A stretch of DNA of 64,000 nucleotides from Mesorhizobium escarrei. Lineage in GTDB: Bacteria; Pseudomonadota; Alphaproteobacteria; Rhizobiales; Rhizobiaceae. The stretch's first letter is position 1, and each line of letters starts with the position of its first letter. The stretch spans positions 124,001 through 188,000 of the forward strand of contig NZ_CAKXZT010000113.1 in assembly GCF_935825525.1 (NCBI RefSeq). The letters are read 5' to 3'. The notes beneath the pieces were generated by a model. The model made no database searches, was not told where the DNA came from, and saw only the letters and a program-made list of their open reading frames with translations. The position numbers were made by a program, and so were the translations under genes. Shown here piece after piece: positions 17,824 to 27,042 of this stretch.

Positions 17824-17844
17824 AAAAGCACACTTTTTGCTTTT
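17824..17844. promoter_or_regulatory. Candidate TetR operator in the divergent promoter
   Basis: Perfect inverted repeat AAAAGCA-N7-TGCTTTT, 17 bp upstream of the MFS start and 70 bp from the repressor start, in the only AT-rich part of the intergenic region. Confidence 0.55.
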
Positions 17845-17861
17845 ACCACGAGGCCACGCGC

Positions 17862-19070
17862 ATGACCACGTCTACGGCCGAAGCTTTCGCTCAGGATCGG
17901 CAGCCTCGCTTCCTCCATGCTGTGACGTTGGTTTTGTTCCTCGCGGCGGCAAGCGTACCTACCCCCCTGTATCGTCTATATCAGCGAGAATGGGGGTTTT
18001 CTCCATTGATGCTCACCGTGATCTTCGCGGTTTATGCATTGGCCCTACTTGCCGCCCTACTCATCTTTGGGTCGCTATCCGATCGGGCAGGTCGTCGCCC
18101 TGTCATCCTAGCGGCGCTGACGCTTGAGGGCGTCGCCCTAGTGCTCTTTCTCACCGCTCGGGGTATCGAGTGGTTGGTGTTTGCCCGGCTGATCCAAGGC
18201 TTCGCGACCGGCCTTGCGACCACATCGCTCGGGGCTGCCATGCTCGACATCGACCGGCAGGGAGGAGCGCTGACCAACGCTCTCGCGACGATAGCAGGCA
18301 CGGCGTTCGGGGCAGTGGGTTCCGGCCTTCTGGCGCAATACGCGCCCGCGCCACTCCATCTCGGCTATGTCCTGCTGTTCGCGCTCGTCGTCGTCCAGGC
18401 GATCCGGACGGCGCACGCCCCTGAAACGATCACTACGCGATCGCTCCAACGATGGTCCTTCAAGCCGAGGGTCGCTGTGCCGGCGCGGGCGCGGGTCGCA
18501 TTCCTCGCCATGACCCCGATCAATGTAGCGCTTTGGGCCCTATCGGGCTTCTACCTGGCGCTGATGCCGTCCTTGCTCGTGACGATAACCGACCCTGCCG
18601 CCGCCTGGTTGGGCGGGCTCGCGGTCGCCGCGTTGATGGCAGGCGCCGCCGTTGCCATTCTAGTCCTCCGTCGCTACTCGGCTTCATCCGCTCTCATTCT
18701 AGGAGCGGGAGCGTTGGTGGCCGGCCTGCTCGGGGTTCTCGCCGGAGCAAATGTCGCGTCGCCTTCCCTGCTGTTGGCGAGTTCCGCGCTCGCTGGCATC
18801 GGCTTCGGCGCTGCCTTTCTCGGCGCGCTGGGCAGCATCGCGCCACTGGCGGAACCGCATGAGCGCGGCGCCTTGATGGCGGCTTTCTATATCGAGGGCT
18901 ATCTGTCCTATGCTTTGCCTGCTGTCGGGGCTGGCTACTTGGCGCAGGAGATCGGGCTACTTGCGGCGGCCAACGTCTTCGGTGCTGCTCTCATCCTGCT
19001 CGCGTGCTCGGCGATATTCCTTGCGCTCGCTCAGCGTCGAAACCTTAGCTGGCGCAGGAGATCAGCGTAG
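17862..19070 (+). CDS. MFS efflux transporter
   Basis: A 402-residue major facilitator with twelve hydrophobic segments. The motif between helices 2 and 3 reads GSLSDRAGRRPVILAAL, the standard MFS motif A, and helix 5 has the antiporter-like GTAFGAVGSGLLAQY. It is divergent from a TetR repressor that most likely controls it, so drug or metabolite export is the best guess. Its codon use is looser than that of neighbours, with more CTA, TCT and GTA codons and AT-rich stretches near the start, which hints at a horizontally gained pair. Substrate unknown. Confidence 0.88.
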   Translation: MTTSTAEAFAQDRQPRFLHAVTLVLFLAAASVPTPLYRLYQREWGFSPLMLTVIFAVYALALLAALLIFGSLSDRAGRRPVILAALTLEGVALVLFLTARGIEWLVFARLIQGFATGLATTSLGAAMLDIDRQGGALTNALATIAGTAFGAVGSGLLAQYAPAPLHLGYVLLFALVVVQAIRTAHAPETITTRSLQRWSFKPRVAVPARARVAFLAMTPINVALWALSGFYLALMPSLLVTITDPAAAWLGGLAVAALMAGAAVAILVLRRYSASSALILGAGALVAGLLGVLAGANVASPSLLLASSALAGIGFGAAFLGALGSIAPLAEPHERGALMAAFYIEGYLSYALPAVGAGYLAQEIGLLAAANVFGAALILLACSAIFLALAQRRNLSWRRRSA

Positions 19071-19089
19071 TTCACCGGACTCGGAACGG

Positions 19090-19463
19090 ATGTCAGCTTT
19101 GGGTCATTCGCGACGGAGCCGCCGGGAGCGGAAGACGAGATCAAGGTCGCAGCACATTCCTGCCGAGCTAAAACTCTGGAACGAACTTCGCGCGCACCGG
19201 CTGATGGGCTTGGCTTCCGGCGACAGTTTCCCATTGCCGGCTATATCGTCGAATTCGCTTGCCCGGAAAAGAAACTGATCGTCGAGGTCGACGGCTCCCA
19301 GCATGCGCAGGGCGATGCTGTTGCCGGCGATGAGGCGAGGACATTGCGTCTGAAACTGGATGGCTGGACCGTCCTGCGCTTCTGGAATGACGACATCATC
19401 CGCGACATCGACAATGTCTGCCAGCATATTGTGATTGCGGCGGGGCTTGGGGCGTGCTTCTGA
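19090..19463 (+). pseudogene. DUF559 (endonuclease-like) protein, frameshifted
   Basis: The reading frame from ATG 19090 gives PAELKLWNELRAHRLMGL, then shifts. The next frame continues GFRRQFPIAGYIVEFACPEK, then KLIVEVDGSQHAQGD and DGWTVLRFWNDDIIRDIDNV, to a stop at 19461-19463. Together they form one continuous DUF559 domain of about 110 residues, a family related to very short patch repair endonucleases. The break lies at about 19207-19215 (GGGCTTGGCTTCC), where one G more would restore the frame. Catalytic-type residues (E in IVEVDG, QH) are preserved, so this is either a very recent loss or a base-call error. An alternative, programmed shifting, is not supported by any slippery heptamer. 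Confidence 0.8.
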
Positions 19464-19508
19464 ATGAACGGCCGGCGCGGGATGTAACCACGGCGAGGCC
19501 GGCGGGAC

Positions 19509-19557
19509 AGCGCCCCCCTCTGTCCTGCCGGACATCTCCCCCACAAGGGGGGAGATC
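19509..19557 (+). repeat. CCCCCTCTGTCC palindromic repeat, family F
   Basis: Contains GCGCCCCCCTCTGTCCTGCC and the hairpin CTCCCCC-ACAA-GGGGGGAG. Full-length inverted pairs of the same unit occur at 62041-62209 and near 63564-63706. It fills the gap between the DUF559 remnant and the oxoprolinase-family gene. Confidence 0.8.
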
Positions 19558-19644
19558 GAACTTCATCGTGGCCCAGCGCTCGTGGCTTTATCCGCCGTTC
19601 CGTATCGGCTAAGGGGCGGGGACGAATTCGCCGGACCCGCCAGA

Positions 19645-21666
19645 ATGACCACCAAACCCTCGCCCCTGTTCCTCGGCATCGACACCGGCGGCACCTATAC
19701 CGATGCCGTGCTGTGGTCGGAAGCCGGCGGTCCTACCGGCAAGGTGCTCGCCAAGGCCAAGGCGCTGACCACCCGCCATGATCTCGCGGTCGGCATTTCG
19801 GGCGCGGTCGATGCGGTGCTGGAGAAATCCGCCACCGATCCGGCCGCGATCAAGCTGGTGTCGATGTCGACGACGCTCGCCACCAACGCGCTGGTCGAAG
19901 GGCAGGGCGGGCGTGTGGCGCTGATCATGATCGGCTTTTCCGAAGGCGACCTCGCCCGCGACGGGCTGAAGGCGGCACTCGGCACCGACCCGGTCGTGTT
20001 CTGCCCCGGCGGCCATGATGTCCATGGCAGCGCGGCAAAGCTGGACCTCGCCGGGCTGGAGGCAGCGCTGCCAGAGCTCGGCGCCTCGGTGTCCGGCTTT
20101 GCCGTCTGCGCCTATTTCGCCACCCGCAACCCGGCGCATGAGATCGCGGCTCGGGAACTCATCCGCGAAAAAACCGGCCTGCCGGTCACCGCCAGCCACG
20201 AACTGTCGGCCAAGCTTGGCGGCCCGCGCCGGGCGCTCACCACGCTGCTCAACGCCCGGCTGATCTCGATAATCGACCGGCTGGTGGCGGCGACCGAAGG
20301 GTTTTTGGCCGCGCGCGGCATCGCCGCCCCGCTGATGGTGGTGCGCGGCGACGGCGCCTTGGTTTCGGCCGCCTTCGCCCGCCAGCGGCCGATCGAGACG
20401 ATTCTTTCAGGCCCGGCCGCCAGCCTTGTCGGCGCTCGCCACATGACCGGCCTCGACAATGCTGTCGTCTCCGACATCGGCGGCACCACCACCGACGTCG
20501 CCGTGCTCGACAACGGCCGTCCCAGGCTTGACCCGGAAGGCGCCACCGTCGGCGGCTTCCGCACCATGGTCGAGGCGGTCGCTATGCGCACCTTTGGGCT
20601 CGGCGGCGATTCCGAAGTGACGCTGGAGGATGGCGCGCTCAACCCAAGAATCCTGCTCGGGCCGCGCCGCCTGGTGCCGCTGGCGCTGGCCGGCATGATG
20701 CATGGCGAAGCGGTGACCGTCGAACTGGAACGCCAAATCCGCGCGGCCAATCCCGGCCGCATGGATGGCCGCCTGGCGGTCAGGACCGGCGTGCCGGAGC
20801 GGCTCGCGGCCGGCCTGACCGGCGCCGAGGCCAAGCTTTATGAGCTGATCGGCGCTGTGCCGCTCGCCGTCGACAGGCTTTTGACATCAAACGCCCAGAA
20901 CGCCACCTTAAACCGGCTGGTATCGCGCGGGCTGGTGCATCTTGCCGGCTTTACGCCGTCGGACGCCGCCCATGTGCTGGGCAAGCAGGCCAACTGGGAT
21001 GCCGCCACGGCTCGGCTCGGTGCCGAGCTGTTCACCCGCAAGCGCGACGGCCGCGGACAGGCGATCGCCGCCTCACCGGAGGCGATCTCGGAACGGGTGC
21101 TGACCACGCTGACCCGGCTGTCGGCGGAAGTCATCCTCGAAACCGCCTTTGCCGAGGACGGGCTGGATGGCGCGGCGACCGTGGCGCACGCGCTGGTCCA
21201 GCGCGCCGTCGATTCCCATCCCGGCATCGCCCGGCTCAGCGTCGCGCTCGACCGCCCGGTCATCGGCCTCGGCGCCTCGGCGCCGCTGCATTATGCCGGG
21301 CTGCCACCGCTGGTCGGCCATGACTGCGTGGTGCCCGAAGATACCGATGTCGCCAATGCGCTCGGCGCTGTCGTCGGCCAGGTCAGGGTTTCGGCGGAGG
21401 CGCGCGTCAGCCAGCCCAAGGAGGGGCTGTTTCGCGTCGCCTCAGGCGAAACCGTGCGCGATTTCGCCGACGAGGCGGCGGCGATCGCCGCGGCGGAAAC
21501 CGACGTGCGGACGATTGCCGCCGGGCGGGCCAGGGACGCCGGCACCGACAGCGCCGAAATCGAGATCGCCAGCGAATTCCGCGTTTCGACCGTCGAGGGC
21601 CAGCGCATGTTCATCGAGGCGCATGTGGTGGCGGTGGCGTCGGGCAGGCCAAGGATCGCGGTGTAG
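19645..21666 (+). CDS. Hydantoinase/oxoprolinase family protein (HyuA-type)
   Basis: A 673-residue protein of the ATP-dependent hydantoinase A/5-oxoprolinase A family. Domain order: Hydant_A N-terminal with LFLGIDTGGTYTDAVLW at residues 10-26, then the ATPase-fold centre with VSDIGGTTTDVAVLDNGRP near 280, and a C-terminal part with VHLAGFTPSDAAHVLG. The family hydrolyses hydantoins or 5-oxoproline, or carboxylates ketones with a HyuB partner. No HyuB gene is adjacent, so this is a stand-alone member and its substrate is unknown. I start at 19645, where the typical TTKPSPLFLGIDTGGT begins; the frame extends 21 codons up into repeat sequence. Confidence 0.85.
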   Translation: MTTKPSPLFLGIDTGGTYTDAVLWSEAGGPTGKVLAKAKALTTRHDLAVGISGAVDAVLEKSATDPAAIKLVSMSTTLATNALVEGQGGRVALIMIGFSEGDLARDGLKAALGTDPVVFCPGGHDVHGSAAKLDLAGLEAALPELGASVSGFAVCAYFATRNPAHEIAARELIREKTGLPVTASHELSAKLGGPRRALTTLLNARLISIIDRLVAATEGFLAARGIAAPLMVVRGDGALVSAAFARQRPIETILSGPAASLVGARHMTGLDNAVVSDIGGTTTDVAVLDNGRPRLDPEGATVGGFRTMVEAVAMRTFGLGGDSEVTLEDGALNPRILLGPRRLVPLALAGMMHGEAVTVELERQIRAANPGRMDGRLAVRTGVPERLAAGLTGAEAKLYELIGAVPLAVDRLLTSNAQNATLNRLVSRGLVHLAGFTPSDAAHVLGKQANWDAATARLGAELFTRKRDGRGQAIAASPEAISERVLTTLTRLSAEVILETAFAEDGLDGAATVAHALVQRAVDSHPGIARLSVALDRPVIGLGASAPLHYAGLPPLVGHDCVVPEDTDVANALGAVVGQVRVSAEARVSQPKEGLFRVASGETVRDFADEAAAIAAAETDVRTIAAGRARDAGTDSAEIEIASEFRVSTVEGQRMFIEAHVVAVASGRPRIAV

Positions 21667-21740
21667 GGCGCGTAGTCTCCCGCCGCGCATGAAGCGCGAC
21701 GCGATTTGGTGCAAAAAAGGGGTCGCGCTCCACGCGAGGC

Positions 21741-21787
21741 AACCCCCTCTGGCCTGCCGGCCATCTCCCCCTCAAGGGGGGAGACCG
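21741..21787 (+). repeat. Palindromic repeat, family F variant
   Basis: ACCCCCTCTGGCCTGCCGGC followed by a CTCCCCCTCAAGGGGGGAG hairpin. A diverged copy of the unit at 19509-19557, located between the oxoprolinase-family gene and glcB. Confidence 0.75.
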
Positions 21788-21882
21788 GCTGCAAAATACC
21801 TCCCCTTCACCCTAAGCTGAATTGACCCTGCCACCCTGACATGTCAAAGGCCCGGCCAAAGCCTTTCGTCTGGAGAAGCCCG

Positions 21883-24075
21883 ATGACCGATCGCGTCGAA
21901 ATCGCCGGATTGCGGATTGCCCGCGAGCTTTATGATTTCGTGGTGAACGAGGCGCTGCGGGGCGCCGGCATTGCAGCCGACGCCTTCTGGACCGGCTTCT
22001 CGGCCATTGTGCATGATTTGGCGCCGAAGAACCGGGCTCTGCTCGCAAAGCGCGACGCGCTGCAAGGCCAGATCGACCACTGGTATCGCGACAATGGCGC
22101 GCCCGGCGACATGGAAGCCTACAAGGATTTCCTGAGGGAAATCGGCTATCTCGTGCCGGACGGGCCGGCCTTCTCCGTCGCGACGGACAATGTCGACCCT
22201 GAGATCTCGGTGGTTGCCGGGCCGCAATTGGTGGTGCCGGTGATGAACGCGCGCTACGCCCTGAATGCCGCCAATGCGCGCTGGGGCTCTCTCTACGACG
22301 CGCTCTACGGTACCGATGCCATTCCCGAGACCGGCGGCGCCGAGAGGGGCGCCAAGTTCAATCCCGAGCGTGGCGCCAAGGTCATTGCCTGGGCGAAGGG
22401 TTTGCTCGATGAATCGGCGCCGCTGACGACGGGTAAATGGGCTGGGGTGAACGGGCTTTCAGTTGCCAACGGCATGTTGCGGCTGGGCGAGGGCGCCGGC
22501 GCCACCACGCTCGCCGATCCCAAACAGTTTGCCGGCTATGGCGGCGACGCCGATAATCCAGAAGCCGTCCTGCTCACCCGCAATGGCCTGCATATCGAGA
22601 TTGTGATCGACCGCAGCAACCAGATCGGCCAGACCGATCCGGCCGGCATTGCCGACGTCGTGCTGGAATCGGCGCTGACCACCATCCAGGACTGCGAGGA
22701 TTCGGTCGCGGCGGTCGATGCGCAGGACAAGGTCGTGGTCTACCGCAACTGGCTCGGCCTGATGAAGGGCGACCTTGCCGAGGAGATCACCAAGGCCGGC
22801 AGCACGTTTACGCGAAAACTCAATCCCGACCGGTCGTACACCGCGCCCGATGGCGGCGCACTGACGCTGCCCGGCCGCTCGCTGATGCTGATCCGCAACG
22901 TCGGTCACCTCATGACCAATCCGGCGATAACGGACCGCGATGGCAACGAAGTTCCGGAAGGCATCATGGATGCGGCGATGACGGCACTGATTGCGCTGCA
23001 CGATGTCGGGCCGGACGGCCGCCGGCAAAACTCGCGCGCGGGCTCGATGTATGTCGTGAAGCCCAAGATGCACGGACCGGAGGAAGTCGCCTTCGCTGTC
23101 GAGATTTTTGGCCGCGTCGAAGCGCTGCTCGGCATGGCGAAAAACACCATCAAGATGGGCATCATGGACGAGGAGCGGCGCACCACCGTCAACCTCAAGG
23201 AGGCGATCCGCGCCGCCAAAGATCGCGTCGTCTTCATCAACACCGGTTTCCTCGACCGAACCGGCGACGAGATCCACACCTCGATGGTAGCCGGCCCGAT
23301 GATCCGCAAGGGCGACATGAAGCAGGCCGCCTGGATTGCCGCCTACGAAGCCTGGAACGTCGACACCGGGCTGGAATGCGGGCTGGCCGGCCGCGCCCAG
23401 ATCGGCAAGGGCATGTGGGCGATGCCCGATCTGATGGCGGCGATGCTGGTGGAAAAGATCGCCCATCCCAGGGCCGGCGCTAACACCGCCTGGGTGCCGT
23501 CGCCGACAGCGGCGACGCTGCACGCCACCCATTACCACAAGGTCGACGTCCACGCTGTCCAGGCGGCGCTGAAGAGCCGCCCCAAGGCAAAGCTCGACGA
23601 CATCTTGTCGGTGCCGGTAGCGGTGCGGCGGAACTGGTCGCCGGAGGAGGTCCAGAACGAGCTTGACAACAACGCGCAAGGCATTCTGGGCTATGTCGTT
23701 CGTTGGATCGACCAGGGCGTCGGCTGCTCGAAAGTGCCTGACATCAATGACGTTGGCCTGATGGAGGACCGCGCCACGCTGCGCATCTCCTCGCAGCATA
23801 TCGCCAACTGGCTGCATCATGGCGTCTGCACCTCAGACCAGGTCATGGAGACGATGAAGCGCATGGCCGCCGTCGTCGACCGCCAGAACGCAGGCGATCC
23901 GCTCTACCGGCCGCTGGCCCCCGACTTCGACAGGTCGATCGCCTTCCTCGCCGCCTGCGACCTGGTCTTCAAGGGCAGCAATCAGCCCAACGGCTACACC
24001 GAGCCGGTGCTGCACGCGCGGCGGCTGGAGCTGAAGGCGAAGGAAAGACCCTCGATAGCGCGCACAGCGTTTTAG
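21883..24075 (+). CDS. glcB: Malate synthase G
   Basis: A 730-residue cytosolic enzyme joining glyoxylate and acetyl-CoA to malate. The family's conserved blocks are present: [62 protein letters not shown] and [20 protein letters not shown]. The acid base of catalysis is seen in TIQDCEDS, and the [13 protein letters not shown] and [12 protein letters not shown] stretches match the glyoxylate and Mg sites. The ATG at 21883 follows GGAG by 7 bp and leaves out a 14-codon open extension. Length matches form G. No aceA or glc operon genes are nearby. A 54-bp, 48-of-54 match to its 3' end occurs about 1 kb downstream. Confidence 0.97.
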   Translation: MTDRVEIAGLRIARELYDFVVNEALRGAGIAADAFWTGFSAIVHDLAPKNRALLAKRDALQGQIDHWYRDNGAPGDMEAYKDFLREIGYLVPDGPAFSVATDNVDPEISVVAGPQLVVPVMNARYALNAANARWGSLYDALYGTDAIPETGGAERGAKFNPERGAKVIAWAKGLLDESAPLTTGKWAGVNGLSVANGMLRLGEGAGATTLADPKQFAGYGGDADNPEAVLLTRNGLHIEIVIDRSNQIGQTDPAGIADVVLESALTTIQDCEDSVAAVDAQDKVVVYRNWLGLMKGDLAEEITKAGSTFTRKLNPDRSYTAPDGGALTLPGRSLMLIRNVGHLMTNPAITDRDGNEVPEGIMDAAMTALIALHDVGPDGRRQNSRAGSMYVVKPKMHGPEEVAFAVEIFGRVEALLGMAKNTIKMGIMDEERRTTVNLKEAIRAAKDRVVFINTGFLDRTGDEIHTSMVAGPMIRKGDMKQAAWIAAYEAWNVDTGLECGLAGRAQIGKGMWAMPDLMAAMLVEKIAHPRAGANTAWVPSPTAATLHATHYHKVDVHAVQAALKSRPKAKLDDILSVPVAVRRNWSPEEVQNELDNNAQGILGYVVRWIDQGVGCSKVPDINDVGLMEDRATLRISSQHIANWLHHGVCTSDQVMETMKRMAAVVDRQNAGDPLYRPLAPDFDRSIAFLAACDLVFKGSNQPNGYTEPVLHARRLELKAKERPSIARTAF

Positions 24076-24091
24076 TATAACCCGACAGATA

Positions 24092-24105
24092 TTAGCAATT
24101 GCTAA
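24092..24105. promoter_or_regulatory. Perfect 14-bp palindrome between glcB and a small exported gene
   Basis: TTAGCAATTGCTAA in a short AT-rich stretch 115 bp ahead of the next start codon and followed by AAA. It could be an operator or a weak hairpin; the sequence alone does not decide. Confidence 0.35.
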
Positions 24106-24219
24106 AACGTCGTTGTCCCGGTGCACGCGATCTGCTACGATTTAACCACCGACAAACGGCTCTGGGATGCCGTGCGTCCGACATCATGCACAAGATCAAC
24201 TCAAAACCGGAGAACGGCC

Positions 24220-24762
24220 ATGAAACGGCTTCTGACGGTCACTGCCCTTGTGGCGGCGGGCAGTTTGGTTGCGATGCAAGCCGCAGCCGCCGATGACGCT
24301 GCGATGATCAAGAGCGCTGAATCCGCCGCACCCCCCGCAGTAGCAAGCGGCGCTGCGATCCACGCTATGGATGAGAAGGGTGCAATGCGCACACTGCGCG
24401 AGGGCACGAACGGCTTCTGGTGTATGCCGGACAACCCGGGCACACCTGGCCCGGATCCAATGTGTGGCGATGCCAACGCGATGGAATGGGCCATGGCGTG
24501 GATTGGAAAAAAGGAACCGCCCAAGGGCAAGGTCGGCTTCATGTATATGCTGGCCGGCGGCACCGACGGCAGCAACACCGATCCTTATGCGACGAAGCCC
24601 GAGCCCGGCAACAATTGGGTGGAGACCGGACCGCACGTGATGATCGTCAACGCAATGGACATGATGCAGGGCTATCCGGCTGACCCCAAGCCTGACACGT
24701 CCAGGCCATATGTGATGTGGGCGGGCACTCCCTACGCACATCTCATGATCCCAGTTAAGTAG
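24220..24762 (+). CDS. Small exported protein of unknown function
   Basis: A 180-residue protein with a clear Sec signal (KRLLTVTALVAAGSLVAMQA, cleavage after AAA near residue 24). The mature part is compact and acidic-neutral, with two cysteines in FWCMPDNPGTPGPDPMCGD and many Met and Trp residues: AMEWAMAWIGKKEPP, VGFMYMLAGGTDGSN, NNWVETGPHVMIVNAMDMM and RPYVMWAGTPYAHLMIPVK. I do not recognise the family. The ATG at 24220 has GGAG in good position. It lies between glcB and a fragment resembling the glcB tail, so it may have arrived with the rearrangement there. Confidence 0.75.
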   Translation: MKRLLTVTALVAAGSLVAMQAAAADDAAMIKSAESAAPPAVASGAAIHAMDEKGAMRTLREGTNGFWCMPDNPGTPGPDPMCGDANAMEWAMAWIGKKEPPKGKVGFMYMLAGGTDGSNTDPYATKPEPGNNWVETGPHVMIVNAMDMMQGYPADPKPDTSRPYVMWAGTPYAHLMIPVK

Positions 24763-24916
24763 CTGCCGCGGAAATGACTGGCCACAACGATCGGGCCGCG
24801 TAGCTCAGACCGTCGAGTTCCTTGCGGGCCGGGCCGCTCCCGGCCCGCAGGCGGAGGAGCAGATTCTTGTTTCCGGTTGACGCCTATCGCCGCTGGCGAC
24901 GGCGGCGATAGGGGCT

Positions 24917-24970
24917 TGGCTTCGACGGTTCCGTCGCCTTCCTCGCCGCCTGCGACCTCGTCTTCAAGGG
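24917..24970 (+). pseudogene. Fragment of a second malate synthase G 3' end
   Basis: An ungapped 54-bp match to glcB bases 23923-23976 with 48 identical positions. It translates [18 protein letters not shown] against [18 protein letters not shown] of the intact gene, and the changes are mostly synonymous or conservative. No start and no further homology on either side; upstream lies the hairpin CCTATCGCCG...CGGCGATAGG, downstream a palindromic repeat. It is best read as a scar of a rearrangement. Confidence 0.7.
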
Positions 24971-24990
24971 CTGGCAGGGCCGAGCGTCTC

Positions 24991-25050
24991 CTCGGCCCTC
25001 CCGGCTGCTTCGCGGCCGCCCTCCCCTCAAGGGCCCTCAAGGGGGAGGGA
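24991..25050 (+). repeat. GC-rich palindromic repeat near the comM remnant
   Basis: Nested inverted repeats: GGCTGCTTCGCGGCCGCCC and CCCTCCCCTCAAGG...CCTCAAGGGGGAGGG. It resembles the CCCTCCCCTCGAGGGGGAGG unit at about 53400. It ends just before the stop codon of the comM remnant. Confidence 0.6.
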
Positions 25051-25053
25051 ACG

Positions 25054-25612
25054 TCACGCCGCCTGCGCCATCCGCTCCGAGCTCATGCGATACGAAATCG
25101 CCTCGGCCAGATGGATGCGGCCGACCGTCTCGCTGGCCTCGAGATCAGCCAATGTCCGCGCCACTTTCAGCACCCGGTGATATGCTCGCGCCGAAAAGCC
25201 GAGCTTTTCGCTGGCATCCCTGAGCAGCGACAGGCCTGGTGCATCCGGCATCGCGATCTCCTCGATGACCGAGGGTGAGCAGTGCGCATTGGTGGTGGCC
25301 GAGGTCGCGCCGAGCCGCTCGAAACGCTCGCGCTGGATCGTTCGGGCGCGGGCCACGCGCAACGCCACATCGGCACTTTTCTCCGCCCGGTCCGGCCGGA
25401 TCAGGTCGCTGGCCGAGACCGCCGGCACCTCGATCCGGAGATCGATGCGGTCGAGCAGCGGGCCGGATATGCGCGCCTGGTAGTCGGTGCGGCACCTTGT
25501 CGCCGAGGCCGACGATGTGCATGTTGACCTTGCCGGGCGCGATCATCACCTGCACGTCGACCGGCACGGCCTCGATGCCCTGGAAAGCGACCGTGCGGAC
25601 CCGCGCAACCAT
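25054..25612 (-). pseudogene. comM: comM/yifB (Mg-chelatase-like AAA+) with large internal deletion
   Basis: The first about 37 codons encode the exact family start, VARVRTVAFQGIEAVP and VDVQVMIAPGKVNMHIVGL. At about 25495 the sequence jumps, with a frame change, to the C-terminal part: TDYQARISGPLLDRIDLRIE, then VPAVSASDLIRPDRAEKSAD and KVARTLADLEASETVGRIHL to the normal end. The family is about 510 residues, so roughly 325 residues including the Walker A and B motifs are gone. ComM acts as a branch-migration helicase during transformation. The gene lies directly downstream of gshB, its usual rhizobial position, so this is the native locus in decay rather than an acquired piece. Confidence 0.9.
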
Positions 25613-25793
25613 TTTCTGCCCCCGGACATGGGCTCGCCCGAAGCCCATGCGATTATGCCGCGAACGGCGTCATCTGAGACAACCACAGATTTTGGGCAAA
25701 GGCAAGAACATTACGGGAACAATCGAGCGTTGTGCATTGATGGCGTCGCATCGGCTACGCATCGGAAAACCGTTGTTCCGCCAAGCATGGACG

Positions 25794-26735
25794 CTACTTG
25801 CGCTTGTCTTCAACCGCATCCCAGAACAGGCTGGCGATGTCGGCACCGCCGAAGCGTTTTACCTCGCGCACGCCGGTCGGCGACGTCACGTTGATCTCGG
25901 TCATGTAGTCGCCGATCACGTCGATGCCGACGAGGATGAAGCCGCGCTCCTTCAGCGACGGGCCGATGCGGGCGCAGATCTCGCGTTCGCGCTCCGTCAA
26001 CTCGGTTTTTTCGGCGCGGCCGCCGACATGCATGTTGGAGCGTGAATCAGTCTCGGCCGGCACCCGGTTGATGGCGCCGACCGGCGCGCCGTCGATCAGG
26101 ATGATGCGCTTGTCGCCGGCGCGCACCTCTTTCAGATAGCGCTGCACGATATAGGGCTCGCGGAACATCTGGCCGAACATTTCGAGCAGCGAGGCAAGGT
26201 TGCGGTCGGCCTCATGCAGGTGGAAGATGCCGGCGCCGCCATTGCCGTAGAGCGGCTTGACGATGATATCGCCGAACTCCTTGCGGAAGGCGGCAACCTC
26301 TTGGCTATCCTTGGTGATCAGCGTTTCCGGCATCAGGTCGGGAAACTCGGTGACAAAGATTTTTTCCGGGCTGTTGCGCACCCAGGCCGGGTCGTTGACC
26401 ACCAGCGTCTTGGGGTGGATGCGCTCGAGTATGTGCGTCGTGGTGATGTAGTTCATGTCGAACGGCGGATCCTGCCTGAGCAGGACGACGTCCATCTCCG
26501 ACAGGTCGGTGCGCACTTTCTCGCCGAGCGAATAGTGATTGCCCTTCTCGTCGCGGACCTGCATTTCCTCGACTCTGGCAAACACCTTGCCGTCGCGCAG
26601 CGACAGCCGGTCGGGCGTATAATGGAACAGCTGGTGGCCGCGCCGCTGCGCTTCCAGCGACAGCGCAAACGACGTGTCGCCGGCAATCGAAACGGTGGAG
26701 ACGTGGTCCATCTGGACGGCGATTTTCAGACGCAT
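25794..26735 (-). CDS. gshB: Glutathione synthetase
   Basis: A 313-residue cytosolic ATP-grasp ligase joining gamma-glutamylcysteine and glycine. Family blocks: [20 protein letters not shown] at the start, [58 protein letters not shown] (ATP-grasp glycine loop) and the Mg-ligand end [20 protein letters not shown]. The ATG at 26735 follows GGAGATCC. Its neighbours in many rhizobia are a methylase, yraN and comM; here only the broken comM remains downstream. Confidence 0.97.
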   Translation of the reverse strand: MRLKIAVQMDHVSTVSIAGDTSFALSLEAQRRGHQLFHYTPDRLSLRDGKVFARVEEMQVRDEKGNHYSLGEKVRTDLSEMDVVLLRQDPPFDMNYITTTHILERIHPKTLVVNDPAWVRNSPEKIFVTEFPDLMPETLITKDSQEVAAFRKEFGDIIVKPLYGNGGAGIFHLHEADRNLASLLEMFGQMFREPYIVQRYLKEVRAGDKRIILIDGAPVGAINRVPAETDSRSNMHVGGRAEKTELTEREREICARIGPSLKERGFILVGIDVIGDYMTEINVTSPTGVREVKRFGGADIASLFWDAVEDKRK

Positions 26736-27042
26736 GGCGGATCTCCGGCGGATCGGATGGGCTGCTTGCCTGTACAACCTCGCCGGTCATCTGCCAATCG
26801 CGACGTTCGAGGATTGCCGCTGCAAGCTGGGCGTGTGTCCGTCAGTTGGAGACAAGGCGAGCTGGGCGTGCGCTTGCTGTGCGTGCGCTTGATGCCTTCG
26901 TGGGGTTGGCCGCCGCTGCGAGGACGCGTAGTGGGGCGTGATCGTCTTTTTGTCTGACATAAGCCTCGGGAATCGGTTTTTCGCCCTTGCTCCCCCGACC
27001 GGGCTGGCTAGGATGCGCGCCGACTGAGCCAGGGAGAAAAAA
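26736..27042. other. 307-bp gap between gshB and the galactose operon
   Basis: Holds the two divergent promoters. No intact frame with gene character was found. There is a short near-repeat of GCGTGCGCTTG at about 26868-26892 and an AGGGAG ribosome site for the next gene. The yraN gene often found next to gshB in rhizobia was looked for here and not seen. Confidence 0.5.

Noticed and set aside
22459..23820. 453-codon open frame antisense to glcB
   Set aside because: It is the mirror of a certain gene, has no ribosome site and is full of His, Arg and Gly, as expected from GC bias.
24763..25053. Possible tRNA or small RNA in the gap after the exported protein
   Set aside because: A GCGTAGCTCAG-like string is present, but no cloverleaf or CCA-type end could be built.
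26736..27042. Remnant of yraN upstream of gshB
   Set aside because: No frame gives recognisable YraN residues; the stretch looks like plain intergenic sequence.
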